From contig NZ_JAYGIG010000001.1 in assembly GCF_034932105.1 (NCBI RefSeq), positions 1-64,000 on the forward strand: a stretch of DNA of 64,000 bases. Direction: 5' to 3'. Both the position numbers and the translations under genes were made by a program. Source of the DNA: Leptothoe sp034932105. Its GTDB lineage: Bacteria; Cyanobacteriota; Cyanobacteriia; Phormidesmidales; Phormidesmidaceae. Below the pieces are notes generated by a model. That model did no database searches. It was not told the DNA's origin and saw only the letters and a list, made by a program, of their open reading frames with translations. This document shows, one piece after another, positions 8,025-15,508 of this stretch; the first letter of the stretch is position 1; every line of letters starts with the position of its first letter.

Positions 8025-8987
8025 ATGCGGATCGCCCAAAACATTACTGAACTAGTGGGTCGCACCCCCTTAGTTCAACTTAATCGCATTCCTCAACATG
8101 AGGGCTGCGTAGCTCAACTTGTCCTCAAACTGGAGGGCATGAATCCCTCCGCTTCAGTCAAGGACAGAATTGGCGTCAATATGATTGCCACCGCCGAAGC
8201 CGCTGGCCAAATCGAGCCGGGTAAAACCACCCTGGTGGAGCCCACCTCCGGCAATACGGGCATTGCCCTGGCGATGGTATCAGCGGCCAAAGGCTATCGA
8301 TTGATTTTGACCATGCCAGAAACCATGAGCGCCGAGCGTCGGGCCATGCTGCGGGCCTACGGGGCTGAGTTAGAGCTCACCCCTGGGCATGAGGGCATGG
8401 CGGGCTGCATTCAGCGGGCTCAGCAGATTGTAGAATCCATCCCCAATGCCTACATGCTGCAGCAGTTTCGCAACCCGGCCAATCCAGACATCCATCGTCG
8501 CACCACGGCCACAGAAATCTGGCAGGACACCGATGGACAGGTGGACTTTTTAGTATCAGGAGTGGGCACTGGCGGCACCATTACCGGCATTAGTGAGGTG
8601 CTCAAACGCCACAAAACCACGTTTAAAACCATTGCCGTCGAACCCGCCAACAGCCAGGTGCTCACCGGGGGCAAGCCAGGCCCCCATAAAATTCAAGGCA
8701 TTGGGGCTGGCTTTGTGCCGGAGGTACTCCAGGTAAACCTGATTGATGAAGTAATCGCCGTCAGTGACGAGGATGCGATTTCTTTTGGCCGCCGTCTGGC
8801 CAAGGAAGAAGGGATTCTATCGGGAATTTCTAGTGGTGCAGCCCTATGTGCGGCCATTGAGGTGGGTCGTCGGCCTGAAAACGCAGGCAAATTAATCGTG
8901 GTGATTCAACCTAGCTTTGGGGAGCGCTATCTGAGTACCCCCCTATTTCAAGATCCGTCCCTAACGTCCCTAGCCGACCCCCATTAG
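8025..8987 (+). CDS. cysK: Cysteine synthase A (O-acetylserine sulfhydrylase)
   Basis: PLP enzyme of 320 aa that makes L-cysteine from O-acetylserine and sulfide in the cytosol. The cofactor lysine is in NPSASVKDRIG (about residue 45). The substrate loop is EPTSGNTGIALA, the PLP phosphate loop SGVGTGGTITG, and the late serine motif SGISSGAAL. Length and motif order are typical for CysK. It follows the Rrf2 gene by 21 bases and is probably cotranscribed with it. The 3' end is convergent with cobS, 24 bases away. Confidence 0.95.
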   Translation: MRIAQNITELVGRTPLVQLNRIPQHEGCVAQLVLKLEGMNPSASVKDRIGVNMIATAEAAGQIEPGKTTLVEPTSGNTGIALAMVSAAKGYRLILTMPETMSAERRAMLRAYGAELELTPGHEGMAGCIQRAQQIVESIPNAYMLQQFRNPANPDIHRRTTATEIWQDTDGQVDFLVSGVGTGGTITGISEVLKRHKTTFKTIAVEPANSQVLTGGKPGPHKIQGIGAGFVPEVLQVNLIDEVIAVSDEDAISFGRRLAKEEGILSGISSGAALCAAIEVGRRPENAGKLIVVIQPSFGERYLSTPLFQDPSLTSLADPH

Positions 8988-9011
8988 GGATTCCATCCAA
9001 AGCAATCACAG

Positions 9012-9800
9012 CTACGCCAGCACACCTGCCAAGCCAACCAGCACAGCCACCTCCACCCACTCAACCAGAGCACCATAGGTATCTCCGGTGTGGCCCCCTA
9101 GCCGCTGGTTCAGCCAGTGCGCCACCCACCAAGAACTGATCACCCCTAGAGCCACCGCTGTCAGTCCAGCCCACCAGGGCAGCCACCCCAGAGCTACTGT
9201 CAACGCCGTCCACCCCATCAGACCCATCAGCCAGGGCAATGTGTGCCAGCGGGAGGGCAGGGCCTGTTTGTGAAATGCGCCTTTACCCTCTGGTTTGAGA
9301 TAGGCATAGCTACCGATGGCCCATTGCTGTCCCCAACGGCCCCAAGCAGCGGCGGATAAAAGGGCAAACCAGCGATGGTGGGTCATGGCTGCCAAGGCTG
9401 TGGTTTTGAGCAGGACAATAGCGATCGCAACCATCACCCCAAAGGCCCCAGAACGACTGTCCGCCATCACCCCCAACCGTCGCCCAGGGTCTTGCACCGC
9501 TAACCCATCCGCCGTATCCATCGCCCCATCCAAATGCAGCCCTCCGGTCAGCCATACCCCGACTAAAACAACCAAAGTACTCCGCAATAAAGGGGGCAAC
9601 CCCAGCCCCAAGAGCCCATCCACCCCGGTCAACAGCCCCCCCAAAGCCAGGCCCACGCCGGGGGCTAACCAGGCAATTTTGTCAAATGCCACCGGCCATG
9701 CTGGGGGTAAGGGTAAGCAGGAATAGAACAAAAAAGCTCCATTTAACAAAGCCCACTGCCGATGAATAGCCTGGCAAACAGCCTGAATCCACAGCCCCAT
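9012..9800 (-). CDS. cobS: Adenosylcobinamide-GDP ribazoletransferase (cobalamin synthase)
   Basis: Integral membrane enzyme of 262 aa that joins adenosylcobinamide-GDP to alpha-ribazole, the last assembly step of cobalamin or pseudocobalamin. The diagnostic motif GLHLDGAMDTADGLAV is at about residues 86-101, with the acidic residues that bind Mg-substrate, followed by GVMADSRSGAFGV. Six or more hydrophobic segments surround it. The start is the ATG at 9800. No other cobalamin genes are adjacent, so this is an isolated pathway gene, common in cyanobacteria. Confidence 0.93.
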   Translation of the reverse strand: MGLWIQAVCQAIHRQWALLNGAFLFYSCLPLPPAWPVAFDKIAWLAPGVGLALGGLLTGVDGLLGLGLPPLLRSTLVVLVGVWLTGGLHLDGAMDTADGLAVQDPGRRLGVMADSRSGAFGVMVAIAIVLLKTTALAAMTHHRWFALLSAAAWGRWGQQWAIGSYAYLKPEGKGAFHKQALPSRWHTLPWLMGLMGWTALTVALGWLPWWAGLTAVALGVISSWWVAHWLNQRLGGHTGDTYGALVEWVEVAVLVGLAGVLA

Positions 9801-10120
9801 ACGATAGCCCCATACAGTGCCTCAAAAATACCTAGAATGCCTCAAAAAGCATAACAGCAGTGCATTTGAGGAATTTACTCAGCTCAAAAAACCTAGACAA
9901 ACATACCTAGAGCAATTAATGATCAGTATTCTGGCCGAAGGCAGTACGAATTTCTGCTGAAATAATTATGAAGACAAGCAGCAATAACCCAGGAAAAAGA
10001 TTATTTTCACCTTGGACGTTCCAAATAATCAGATTTCATCTATCTTGAATATAGATCGCCTAAGCCTCGGTGTTTTACGGGCCCACTGCTGACTTTAAGC
10101 GCCCATCTACCGATCCTGTT
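9801..10120. other. Divergent intergenic region between cobS and a conserved unknown gene
   Basis: TGCCTCAAAAA occurs twice close together (about 9819 and 9839), with a related inverted copy TTTGAGG near 9865. A dyad ATCTAT (10038-10043) / ATAGAT (10051-10056) lies 65 bases before the next start, and TTGGAC at 10012-10017 could be a -35 box. No RNA gene seen. Confidence 0.4.
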
Positions 10121-10576
10121 ATGAGTTATAAACCTTCAAGAAATTCTCTCCCAGCCCCCTGCCTTGTCGATACGGGCACCATCATCAACAAGAAAGATAT
10201 GGTGCGCATTCTTCAGCATGTGGGACGTGTCCGGTATATCCATTTTCAAGAAGAACAAGTCCTTAAACAGGGCGAAGGATATGTAGTTGAGGTGTTTAAC
10301 GATCCTCAGCAGTCAACCATTGTGGCCAATAGCAGCCTTTATCTCAACGTCACCAGCTTTGATTACATGGAAATGGATCAGACAGACAGTAATCAGCCCT
10401 GTTTCGATCTGGTTCAAGACAATCGCCGCCTGCGCATCCTGCCCTTATCCAACCCCCTGACGGAACGTAGCAGCTGTGGCCTCAATGACGCCACCCTAGA
10501 GGCCATGTTAGTGGAAACCCTCACCGCCAGATGGGATGCCTGTTTGGACGATGAAAGTAATCATTTTCCTCACTAG
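10121..10576 (+). CDS. Conserved cyanobacterial-type protein of unknown function
   Basis: Soluble protein of 151 aa that I cannot assign to a named family. It has no signal peptide or membrane span. Visible features are a beta/alpha pattern (DTGTIINKKDMVRILQHVGRVRYIHFQEEQVLKQGEGYVVEVF), a hydrophobic strand SLYLNVTSFDYMEM, and an acidic C-terminus. Codon use and composition match the neighbours, so I take it as real. The start is the ATG at 10121; an upstream ATG at 10070 in frame has no ribosome site. It ends 71 bases before tgt on the same strand and could be cotranscribed with it. Confidence 0.6.
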   Translation: MSYKPSRNSLPAPCLVDTGTIINKKDMVRILQHVGRVRYIHFQEEQVLKQGEGYVVEVFNDPQQSTIVANSSLYLNVTSFDYMEMDQTDSNQPCFDLVQDNRRLRILPLSNPLTERSSCGLNDATLEAMLVETLTARWDACLDDESNHFPH

Positions 10577-10647
10577 TCGGGTTGTGCCCGCTGTCCCAAA
10601 TCGAGTAGGGTTTCTTCACAACCGCACCTTGAGGACAGCGCTAACCG

Positions 10648-11772
10648 TTGGCTATTAAGCATTTCACCTTTGAACACCAAGCATCCTGCTCCCACACTCA
10701 GGCTAGAGCAGGCACGTTTCACACCCCCCATGGTCCAGTCCATACGCCACGGTTCATGCCCGTGGGTACACTGGCTAATGTCAAAACCGTAACTCCCGCT
10801 CAGCTGCATGACACCGGGGCCCAGATGGTGCTAGCCAACACCTACCACCTACATCTGCAGCCCGGCGAAGATTTAGTGGCCGAAGCGGGGGGCCTGCATA
10901 AATTTATGGCCTGGCCTGGCCCAATGCTGACTGACTCCGGAGGCTTTCAGGTATTTAGCCTGAGTAACATGCGCACCATTGCCGAAGAGGGGGTTACCTT
11001 TCGCTCCCCCCGAGATGGTCGGATCATCCACATGGGCCCCGAAGAATCCATCCGCATCCAAAATCAGCTGGGGGCAGATGTCGTTATGGCCTTTGATGAG
11101 TGCCCCCCCTACCCAGCGACCCGGGAGGCAGTGGAGGCTGCAACTCAACGCACCTACCGCTGGCTCAAGCGCTGCATCAACACCCACCAGCGGAGCGACC
11201 AAGCATTATTTGGCATCGTGCAAGGGGGCGTTCACCTGGATTTACGCCAGGCGGCTGCCGAGCAGTTAGTTCAGCTTGATCTGCCCGGTTATGCCATCGG
11301 CGGTGTCAGTGTTGGCGAACCCCCTGAACTGATTGAAAAAATTGTTCAGGCCACCACTCCCCTCCTGCCCCCAGATAAACCCCGCTACCTAATGGGGGTG
11401 GGGACTTATCGTGAAATGGCCCAAGCCATTGCCGCTGGTATGGATCTGTTTGACTGCGTCATTCCCACTCGATTTGCCCGCCACGGAGCAGCCCTGGTAC
11501 AAGGGGAACGCTGGAATCTCAAAAATTCAAAATTTCGCCGAGACCTCAAACCCTTAGATGAAACCTGTCCCTGCTATACCTGCCAAAACTTTACCCGCGC
11601 CTATCTGTGCCATCTCATCCATGCCCACGAACTCCTGGCCTACACCCTCATATCCATCCACAACATCACCGAGCTAATTCGCTTCACCCAGGCCATTCGT
11701 GAAGCAATTTTACAAGATCAGTTTGCCGCAAAATTTCAAGCCTGGCTAGAGCCCTCTAGCAATAACGGTTAG
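10648..11772 (+). CDS. tgt: tRNA-guanine transglycosylase
   Basis: Enzyme of about 374 aa that swaps guanine-34 for the queuosine precursor preQ1 in GUN tRNAs. Motifs in order: TPRFMPVGT near the N-terminus, LTDSGGFQVFSL with the general base Asp (about 95), GIVQGG, MGVGTYREM, and FDCVIPTRFARHG holding the nucleophile Asp. The zinc site is CPCYTCQN followed by LCHLIHAHE. The start is taken as the TTG at 10648, with GAGGA about 12 bases upstream; the similarity to other Tgt proteins begins within a few residues of it, and no ATG is available nearby. psbK follows 92 bases downstream, an arrangement I know from other cyanobacteria. Confidence 0.94.
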   Translation: MAIKHFTFEHQASCSHTQARAGTFHTPHGPVHTPRFMPVGTLANVKTVTPAQLHDTGAQMVLANTYHLHLQPGEDLVAEAGGLHKFMAWPGPMLTDSGGFQVFSLSNMRTIAEEGVTFRSPRDGRIIHMGPEESIRIQNQLGADVVMAFDECPPYPATREAVEAATQRTYRWLKRCINTHQRSDQALFGIVQGGVHLDLRQAAAEQLVQLDLPGYAIGGVSVGEPPELIEKIVQATTPLLPPDKPRYLMGVGTYREMAQAIAAGMDLFDCVIPTRFARHGAALVQGERWNLKNSKFRRDLKPLDETCPCYTCQNFTRAYLCHLIHAHELLAYTLISIHNITELIRFTQAIREAILQDQFAAKFQAWLEPSSNNG

Positions 11773-11864
11773 AAAGGATTTCAACAAAGCTTAGACAGAC
11801 CCACATCATGTTAAGATGTGAGTCAATTATTGAAGCAAACTATCGCAAACGTAGAGAGGTTTTC

Positions 11865-12002
11865 ATGGACGCGGTCCTACTGTTAGCTAAACTCCCCGAA
11901 GCTTATCAAGCATTTGCTCCTCTGGTAGATATTTTGCCTATCCTACCAGTCTTTTTCTTGTTGCTGGCCTTTGTTTGGCAGGCTTCCGTTGGCTTCCGTT
12001 AA
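11865..12002 (+). CDS. psbK: Photosystem II reaction centre protein K
   Basis: Single-span thylakoid protein of 45 aa in the photosystem II core next to CP43. The leader MDAVLLLAKLPEAYQAF is removed, leaving a mature protein that starts about KLPEAY. The membrane helix is ILPVFFLLLAFVWQASVGFR, ending in the conserved VGFR. The ATG at 11865 has GAGAGG 6 bases upstream. It lies after tgt and before a strong bidirectional terminator. Confidence 0.96.
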   Translation: MDAVLLLAKLPEAYQAFAPLVDILPILPVFFLLLAFVWQASVGFR

Positions 12003-12138
12003 GGTGGCGGTTATCTAAACTGTTATCTGACATGAAAGACCTCCTAGGGTCGCCCGTTGTCGAACGTAAATTGGCTTTTTAGGTTAACTAAAGTTGTCTT
12101 TTGCGATCGCACCCTCAACACACTCACTAAACCAATTT

Positions 12139-12188
12139 CATAACAAAAAGGAAGCACCCTGTAATCGGGATGCTTCCTTTTTGTTATG
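12139..12188. terminator. Bidirectional Rho-independent terminator after psbK
   Basis: A perfect 18-bp stem, CATAACAAAAAGGAAGCA (12139-12156) with TGCTTCCTTTTTGTTATG (12171-12188), closes a 14-base loop. Its A-run and T-run flank the GC-rich part on both sides, so it can end psbK transcription and also the converging gene at 12298-12756. Confidence 0.9.
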
Positions 12189-12297
12189 TCTGTTAGCTGA
12201 TAACTGAGGAACCTATAAATTCAACCAGGAGCTGGTTCAGCAGGAGGTGGCAATCACTGGAGTCAGCGCGGTGACACCCCTGTCTAGACACCCCTGC

Positions 12298-12756
12298 CTA
12301 AAGGGTCATGTGGGTGTACTTATGCTGTTTAACATTATCTTCAGCAGTGACATTGTGGGAAGCATTCAAAATGCGCTTCTTTTCCGTCGTAAAGTTCATC
12401 TCAGAAAATTCCTGGCCATGGGGAACCATATCCTGAATTTCGGCCTTAGTTTGATAGGTTCTGGCAGCAGCCAAGGCCCGTTCGACAAAATCCTCACAAA
12501 ACTGAACATCCGCCGCCAACGGTATATGGGCTGATGACGGCTGATCATCTTTAACCACCTCCCCCAGCCGCAGACTATAAAGGGTTTTATAGGACGTCGG
12601 CACCCCTTTAAGCAGCGCTTCAAAATAGGCAGACGGCACCGGCTCTAGCACTTTGACCGGCAACACCTCACCGTCCTGTTTTGTAAAGCAATGGGCGACA
12701 CCAACAATTACGTAGTCGCTGTCTGATAGCGCAGCTGGCACAGAAGAAAAAGTCAT
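12298..12756 (-). CDS. Conserved cyanobacterial protein of unknown function
   Basis: Soluble protein of 152 aa resembling a cyanobacterial family without known role. The N-terminal part has the recognisable run DYVIVGVAHCFTKQDGEV then VKVLEPVPSAYFEALLKGVPTSY. The C-terminal third is polar and ends with TAEDNVKQHKYTHMTL. There is no signal peptide or membrane span. I chose the ATG at 12756, which gives MTFSSVPAAL; the frame continues upstream to a TTG at 12795. It converges with psbK across the shared terminator and runs in the same direction as the next two genes, with a gap of about 180 bases to the one upstream. Confidence 0.65.
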   Translation of the reverse strand: MTFSSVPAALSDSDYVIVGVAHCFTKQDGEVLPVKVLEPVPSAYFEALLKGVPTSYKTLYSLRLGEVVKDDQPSSAHIPLAADVQFCEDFVERALAAARTYQTKAEIQDMVPHGQEFSEMNFTTEKKRILNASHNVTAEDNVKQHKYTHMTL

Positions 12757-12939
12757 AATTGCCTGGAACGATTTTGATAGCTTTACCAGACCCAATCCTA
12801 ACGCCCTAAAGCTAGGGACAGATGATTATGGCTGAATCCGTCATAAAACCCCATGAGCCTTAATGTTTGGCAATCCTGAACTAGATACATCAGCCCACAC
12901 CAAAAAATTTAGGCGGTGACTGAACCCAGGCAAAACCAA

Positions 12940-13149
12940 TCAATCAATAGAGATAGTTTGTGGCCCTTTGCCAGCGTTGTCGTCGTCGTTGCTACTGCTA
13001 GAAACATCAGCCCCTTGATTCTCCAGCCAGCTTTTAACGGGGTCATCCGCCAAGTTCAGCTTTAGCAGACCGGAGGCAAACCCACCGAAAAAGGCCAAAG
13101 GCTGCCCTAAAATCTCCTGCACCAGGGGTGTCAGCTCGTCGAGAAACAT
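12940..13149 (-). CDS. Small conserved cyanobacterial protein
   Basis: Protein of 69 aa beginning MFLDELTPLVQEILGQPLAF, then GGFASGLLKLNLADDPVKSWL and a variable Ser/Asp/Asn-rich tail. I recognise this N-terminal pattern from small unannotated cyanobacterial proteins but know no function. An amphipathic FFGGFASGLLKLNL stretch could contact a membrane. The start is the ATG at 13149. It lies 111 bases after the kinase gene on the same strand. Confidence 0.65.
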   Translation of the reverse strand: MFLDELTPLVQEILGQPLAFFGGFASGLLKLNLADDPVKSWLENQGADVSSSSNDDDNAGKGPQTISID

Positions 13150-13260
13150 AAGATTAACAGACTGTTACAAAATACCTTAGTTATCCTAACGCGGTGATGG
13201 AAAAACCGGGGCACAATCACCGGAAATGCTTAAGACTGTAAATGTGTTCTAAAACAATAG

Positions 13261-14874
13261 CTACCGGAGACCTCGGCGACCGCTGGGATAGATCGTATTC
13301 CAGTTCGTTTTGGCCTCCGTCAACTGCCGATCAGTCAGCTTAGCCCCAGTCAAATCAGCCCCACACAAGTTCGCCCCCTTGAGATTTGCTCCGGTAAAAT
13401 TACAGCGGGCCAGGTTTGCCCCCCGCAGATCGCAATTTTCCACATTGGCCTCCCCAAGGTAGGCATTGGGTAATTTGGCATTTTTAAAATTGCATTGGCG
13501 TAAATCTGCTTTACTCAGATTCACATTAGTTAAATCAGCCCCTTGTAAGTTACAGCCCGCCAGCTGAGCCCCGGCAAAACTGGCGCCGCTCAGGGCCATC
13601 CGCTGTAAGTTAAGCCGAGCTAGAGGCTGCATCGAAAAATCACGATGTCCCCGACGGTAAGCATTATGTAACGCTTCGGGGGTGATTTTTTTGCCATTTC
13701 CAGAAAACGGGCCGGACTGACTAGAACTACTGGATAGTAAATTGCCGGAGGGTCGCCGGGGCGACACTGGGGAAGGTTTCGTATGCTGACGTCGCTCCCG
13801 GCGAGCCCGAATAGCGGCCGCCATCCGAGCCGATGGAGATACCCCCTCCTGGGAATCGTCTAACCCTAATACTGCCGCCGTATCATCACTGTTAAACAAT
13901 GGCTGGCTGGAGGGCTCCACATCCTTCGGCACAGTCGTCGGAATCGCCATATTTTGGGCCAGACTATTTAGGTAGGGCTCTAAATCCAGATCCCTGAGAA
14001 TCGCATCAGCAGAGCTATATCGATGCCGCACCGATATTTCCAACATTTTGCTCAAGACCCCCGCAAAGTGATCGCTCACCTTGACGTGCTGCTGCCATAG
14101 GATTTCCCCAGATTGAGGATCGTAGGACATTTCCTTGGGGGATTTGGCCGTTAGCAAATAGAGGCAGGTGACCCCAATGGCATAAATGTCACTGGCATAG
14201 ACCGGCCGCATGGCCATTTGCTCAGGTGGCGCATATCCGGGTGTGCCCACGGCATAAGCCGTTAAGGCCGTATGCCCGGATTCTTCAGTAGATTTGACCG
14301 GATTGACTTTATCTTTAACTGCACCAAAATCAATCAGCACCAATCGCTTATCGGCATCGCGGCGAATCAGATTAGCGGGTTTGATATCTCGATGAATAAC
14401 TTGATTGCGGTGAATGTACTGCATCACTGGCAGCACTTCGCTCAAAAATTGCTTTGTCCCCGCCTCACTAAACGCGCCTCGGGTTTTGACCTCTTTTTGC
14501 AGGGTGGCTCCGTGGATGTATTCCTGGACCAGAAAAAAGTCTGTCCCGGCTTCAAAATAATCCAGCAGACGCGGCAACTGAGGATGATTGCCAATTTTTC
14601 CCAGGATCTTAGCTTCCCGAGCAAATAGATCCCGTGCCATTTGCATCACATGGGGAGATTCCGCCGTTGGATGCAGCTGCTTGATCACACAGGGAGGACA
14701 ACCGGGTAACCCCTCGTCATGGGCCAAAAATGTAGTGCCGAAACCGCCCTTGCCTAATGCGCCACTGACACGATAGCGATCGCGCAGCAATAGGTCCGCT
14801 CCACAAGCCAAACATTGTCTGGCCGTAGACGGATTTTTAGGGCTAGGACAATCTGATTTAATGCAGTAGGTCAT
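13261..14874 (-). CDS. SpkB-like serine/threonine protein kinase with pentapeptide repeats
   Basis: Protein of 537 aa. An N-terminal Cys motif (C4, C9, C21, C24) could bind zinc or act as a redox switch. The Hanks-type kinase domain spans about 30-300: Gly loop GKGGFGTTF, Lys in CVIKQLHP, catalytic loop VIHRDIKPANLI, DFG in LIDFGAVKD, and GYAPPEQ. A disordered Ser/Pro/Arg-rich linker (about 340-425) follows, then pentapeptide repeats of the A(D/N)LxG type (about 440-520, for example ANLKGANLCGADLTGA), which fold as a right-handed beta helix. This Cys motif-kinase-pentapeptide order is that of Synechocystis SpkB, linked to oxidative stress. All catalytic residues are present. Substrates are unknown and neighbours give no hint. 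Confidence 0.88.
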   Translation of the reverse strand: MTYCIKSDCPSPKNPSTARQCLACGADLLLRDRYRVSGALGKGGFGTTFLAHDEGLPGCPPCVIKQLHPTAESPHVMQMARDLFAREAKILGKIGNHPQLPRLLDYFEAGTDFFLVQEYIHGATLQKEVKTRGAFSEAGTKQFLSEVLPVMQYIHRNQVIHRDIKPANLIRRDADKRLVLIDFGAVKDKVNPVKSTEESGHTALTAYAVGTPGYAPPEQMAMRPVYASDIYAIGVTCLYLLTAKSPKEMSYDPQSGEILWQQHVKVSDHFAGVLSKMLEISVRHRYSSADAILRDLDLEPYLNSLAQNMAIPTTVPKDVEPSSQPLFNSDDTAAVLGLDDSQEGVSPSARMAAAIRARRERRQHTKPSPVSPRRPSGNLLSSSSSQSGPFSGNGKKITPEALHNAYRRGHRDFSMQPLARLNLQRMALSGASFAGAQLAGCNLQGADLTNVNLSKADLRQCNFKNAKLPNAYLGEANVENCDLRGANLARCNFTGANLKGANLCGADLTGAKLTDRQLTEAKTNWNTIYPSGRRGLR

Positions 14875-15508
14875 GTAGCTTTAGCCACCCTGCTCACATA
14901 TCTATGACTGGGGCTAGATTTAACTATGGCAAGACATTTCAAAACGATTGGGCAGGAAACGACCCTTCACCATCAATCCATCCAAAATAAAAGCGATTGA
15001 AACTCGCGCTGTAATATTCAATTACTTTGCAATCCTCAGCCATCAGACATTAGTGATGGAATAGGTACGATTCTTCTAATAGCTTAATTTTATTCCGTCC
15101 CAATGCTAAATATTTCCCAGATTGGTCCTCACAGGATGCGCATCAGCCTCAAAGCAATATTGCTGATCGGACGATGATATTTAAATTTATTTATTATCTT
15201 TATTATCTTATCCAATAATCTGTGTGGTCATTAGCAATTTAAGAATTGACACCTTTCCAAGCCAAAGGATTGAGCCTAGCTTGAGCAATTGATGGAGAGA
15301 TTCTCTGAACCTAAAACGACGCGCTCAAACAAACGGATGACCATGACTGAATTGAGCGGATAATATTGATCGATTAACCGGACACTGGTCATCTTTCTTT
15401 CAGTTCCAAGCATCCCGAGGTTCAGCAACGGCCACGGATTAAAGCGAAGCTTCAACGGTAGAATAATTTCGGTCTTTTGCTAATTACTACCCTTTTAACC
15501 CAGGCTCC
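14875..15508. other. Divergent intergenic region between the kinase and pheT
   Basis: 634 bases with no open frame of note and no tRNA-like motif. The centre is AT-rich, with a stretch of TTTATT/TTATC repeats around 15180-15215. It must contain both promoters, but I cannot point to them. No terminator-like hairpin seen. Confidence 0.4.

Noticed and set aside
14875..15508. Possible tRNA or RNA gene in the long spacer before pheT
   Set aside because: No GTTCGA-type T-loop or cloverleaf stems found; the same holds for the other long spacers.
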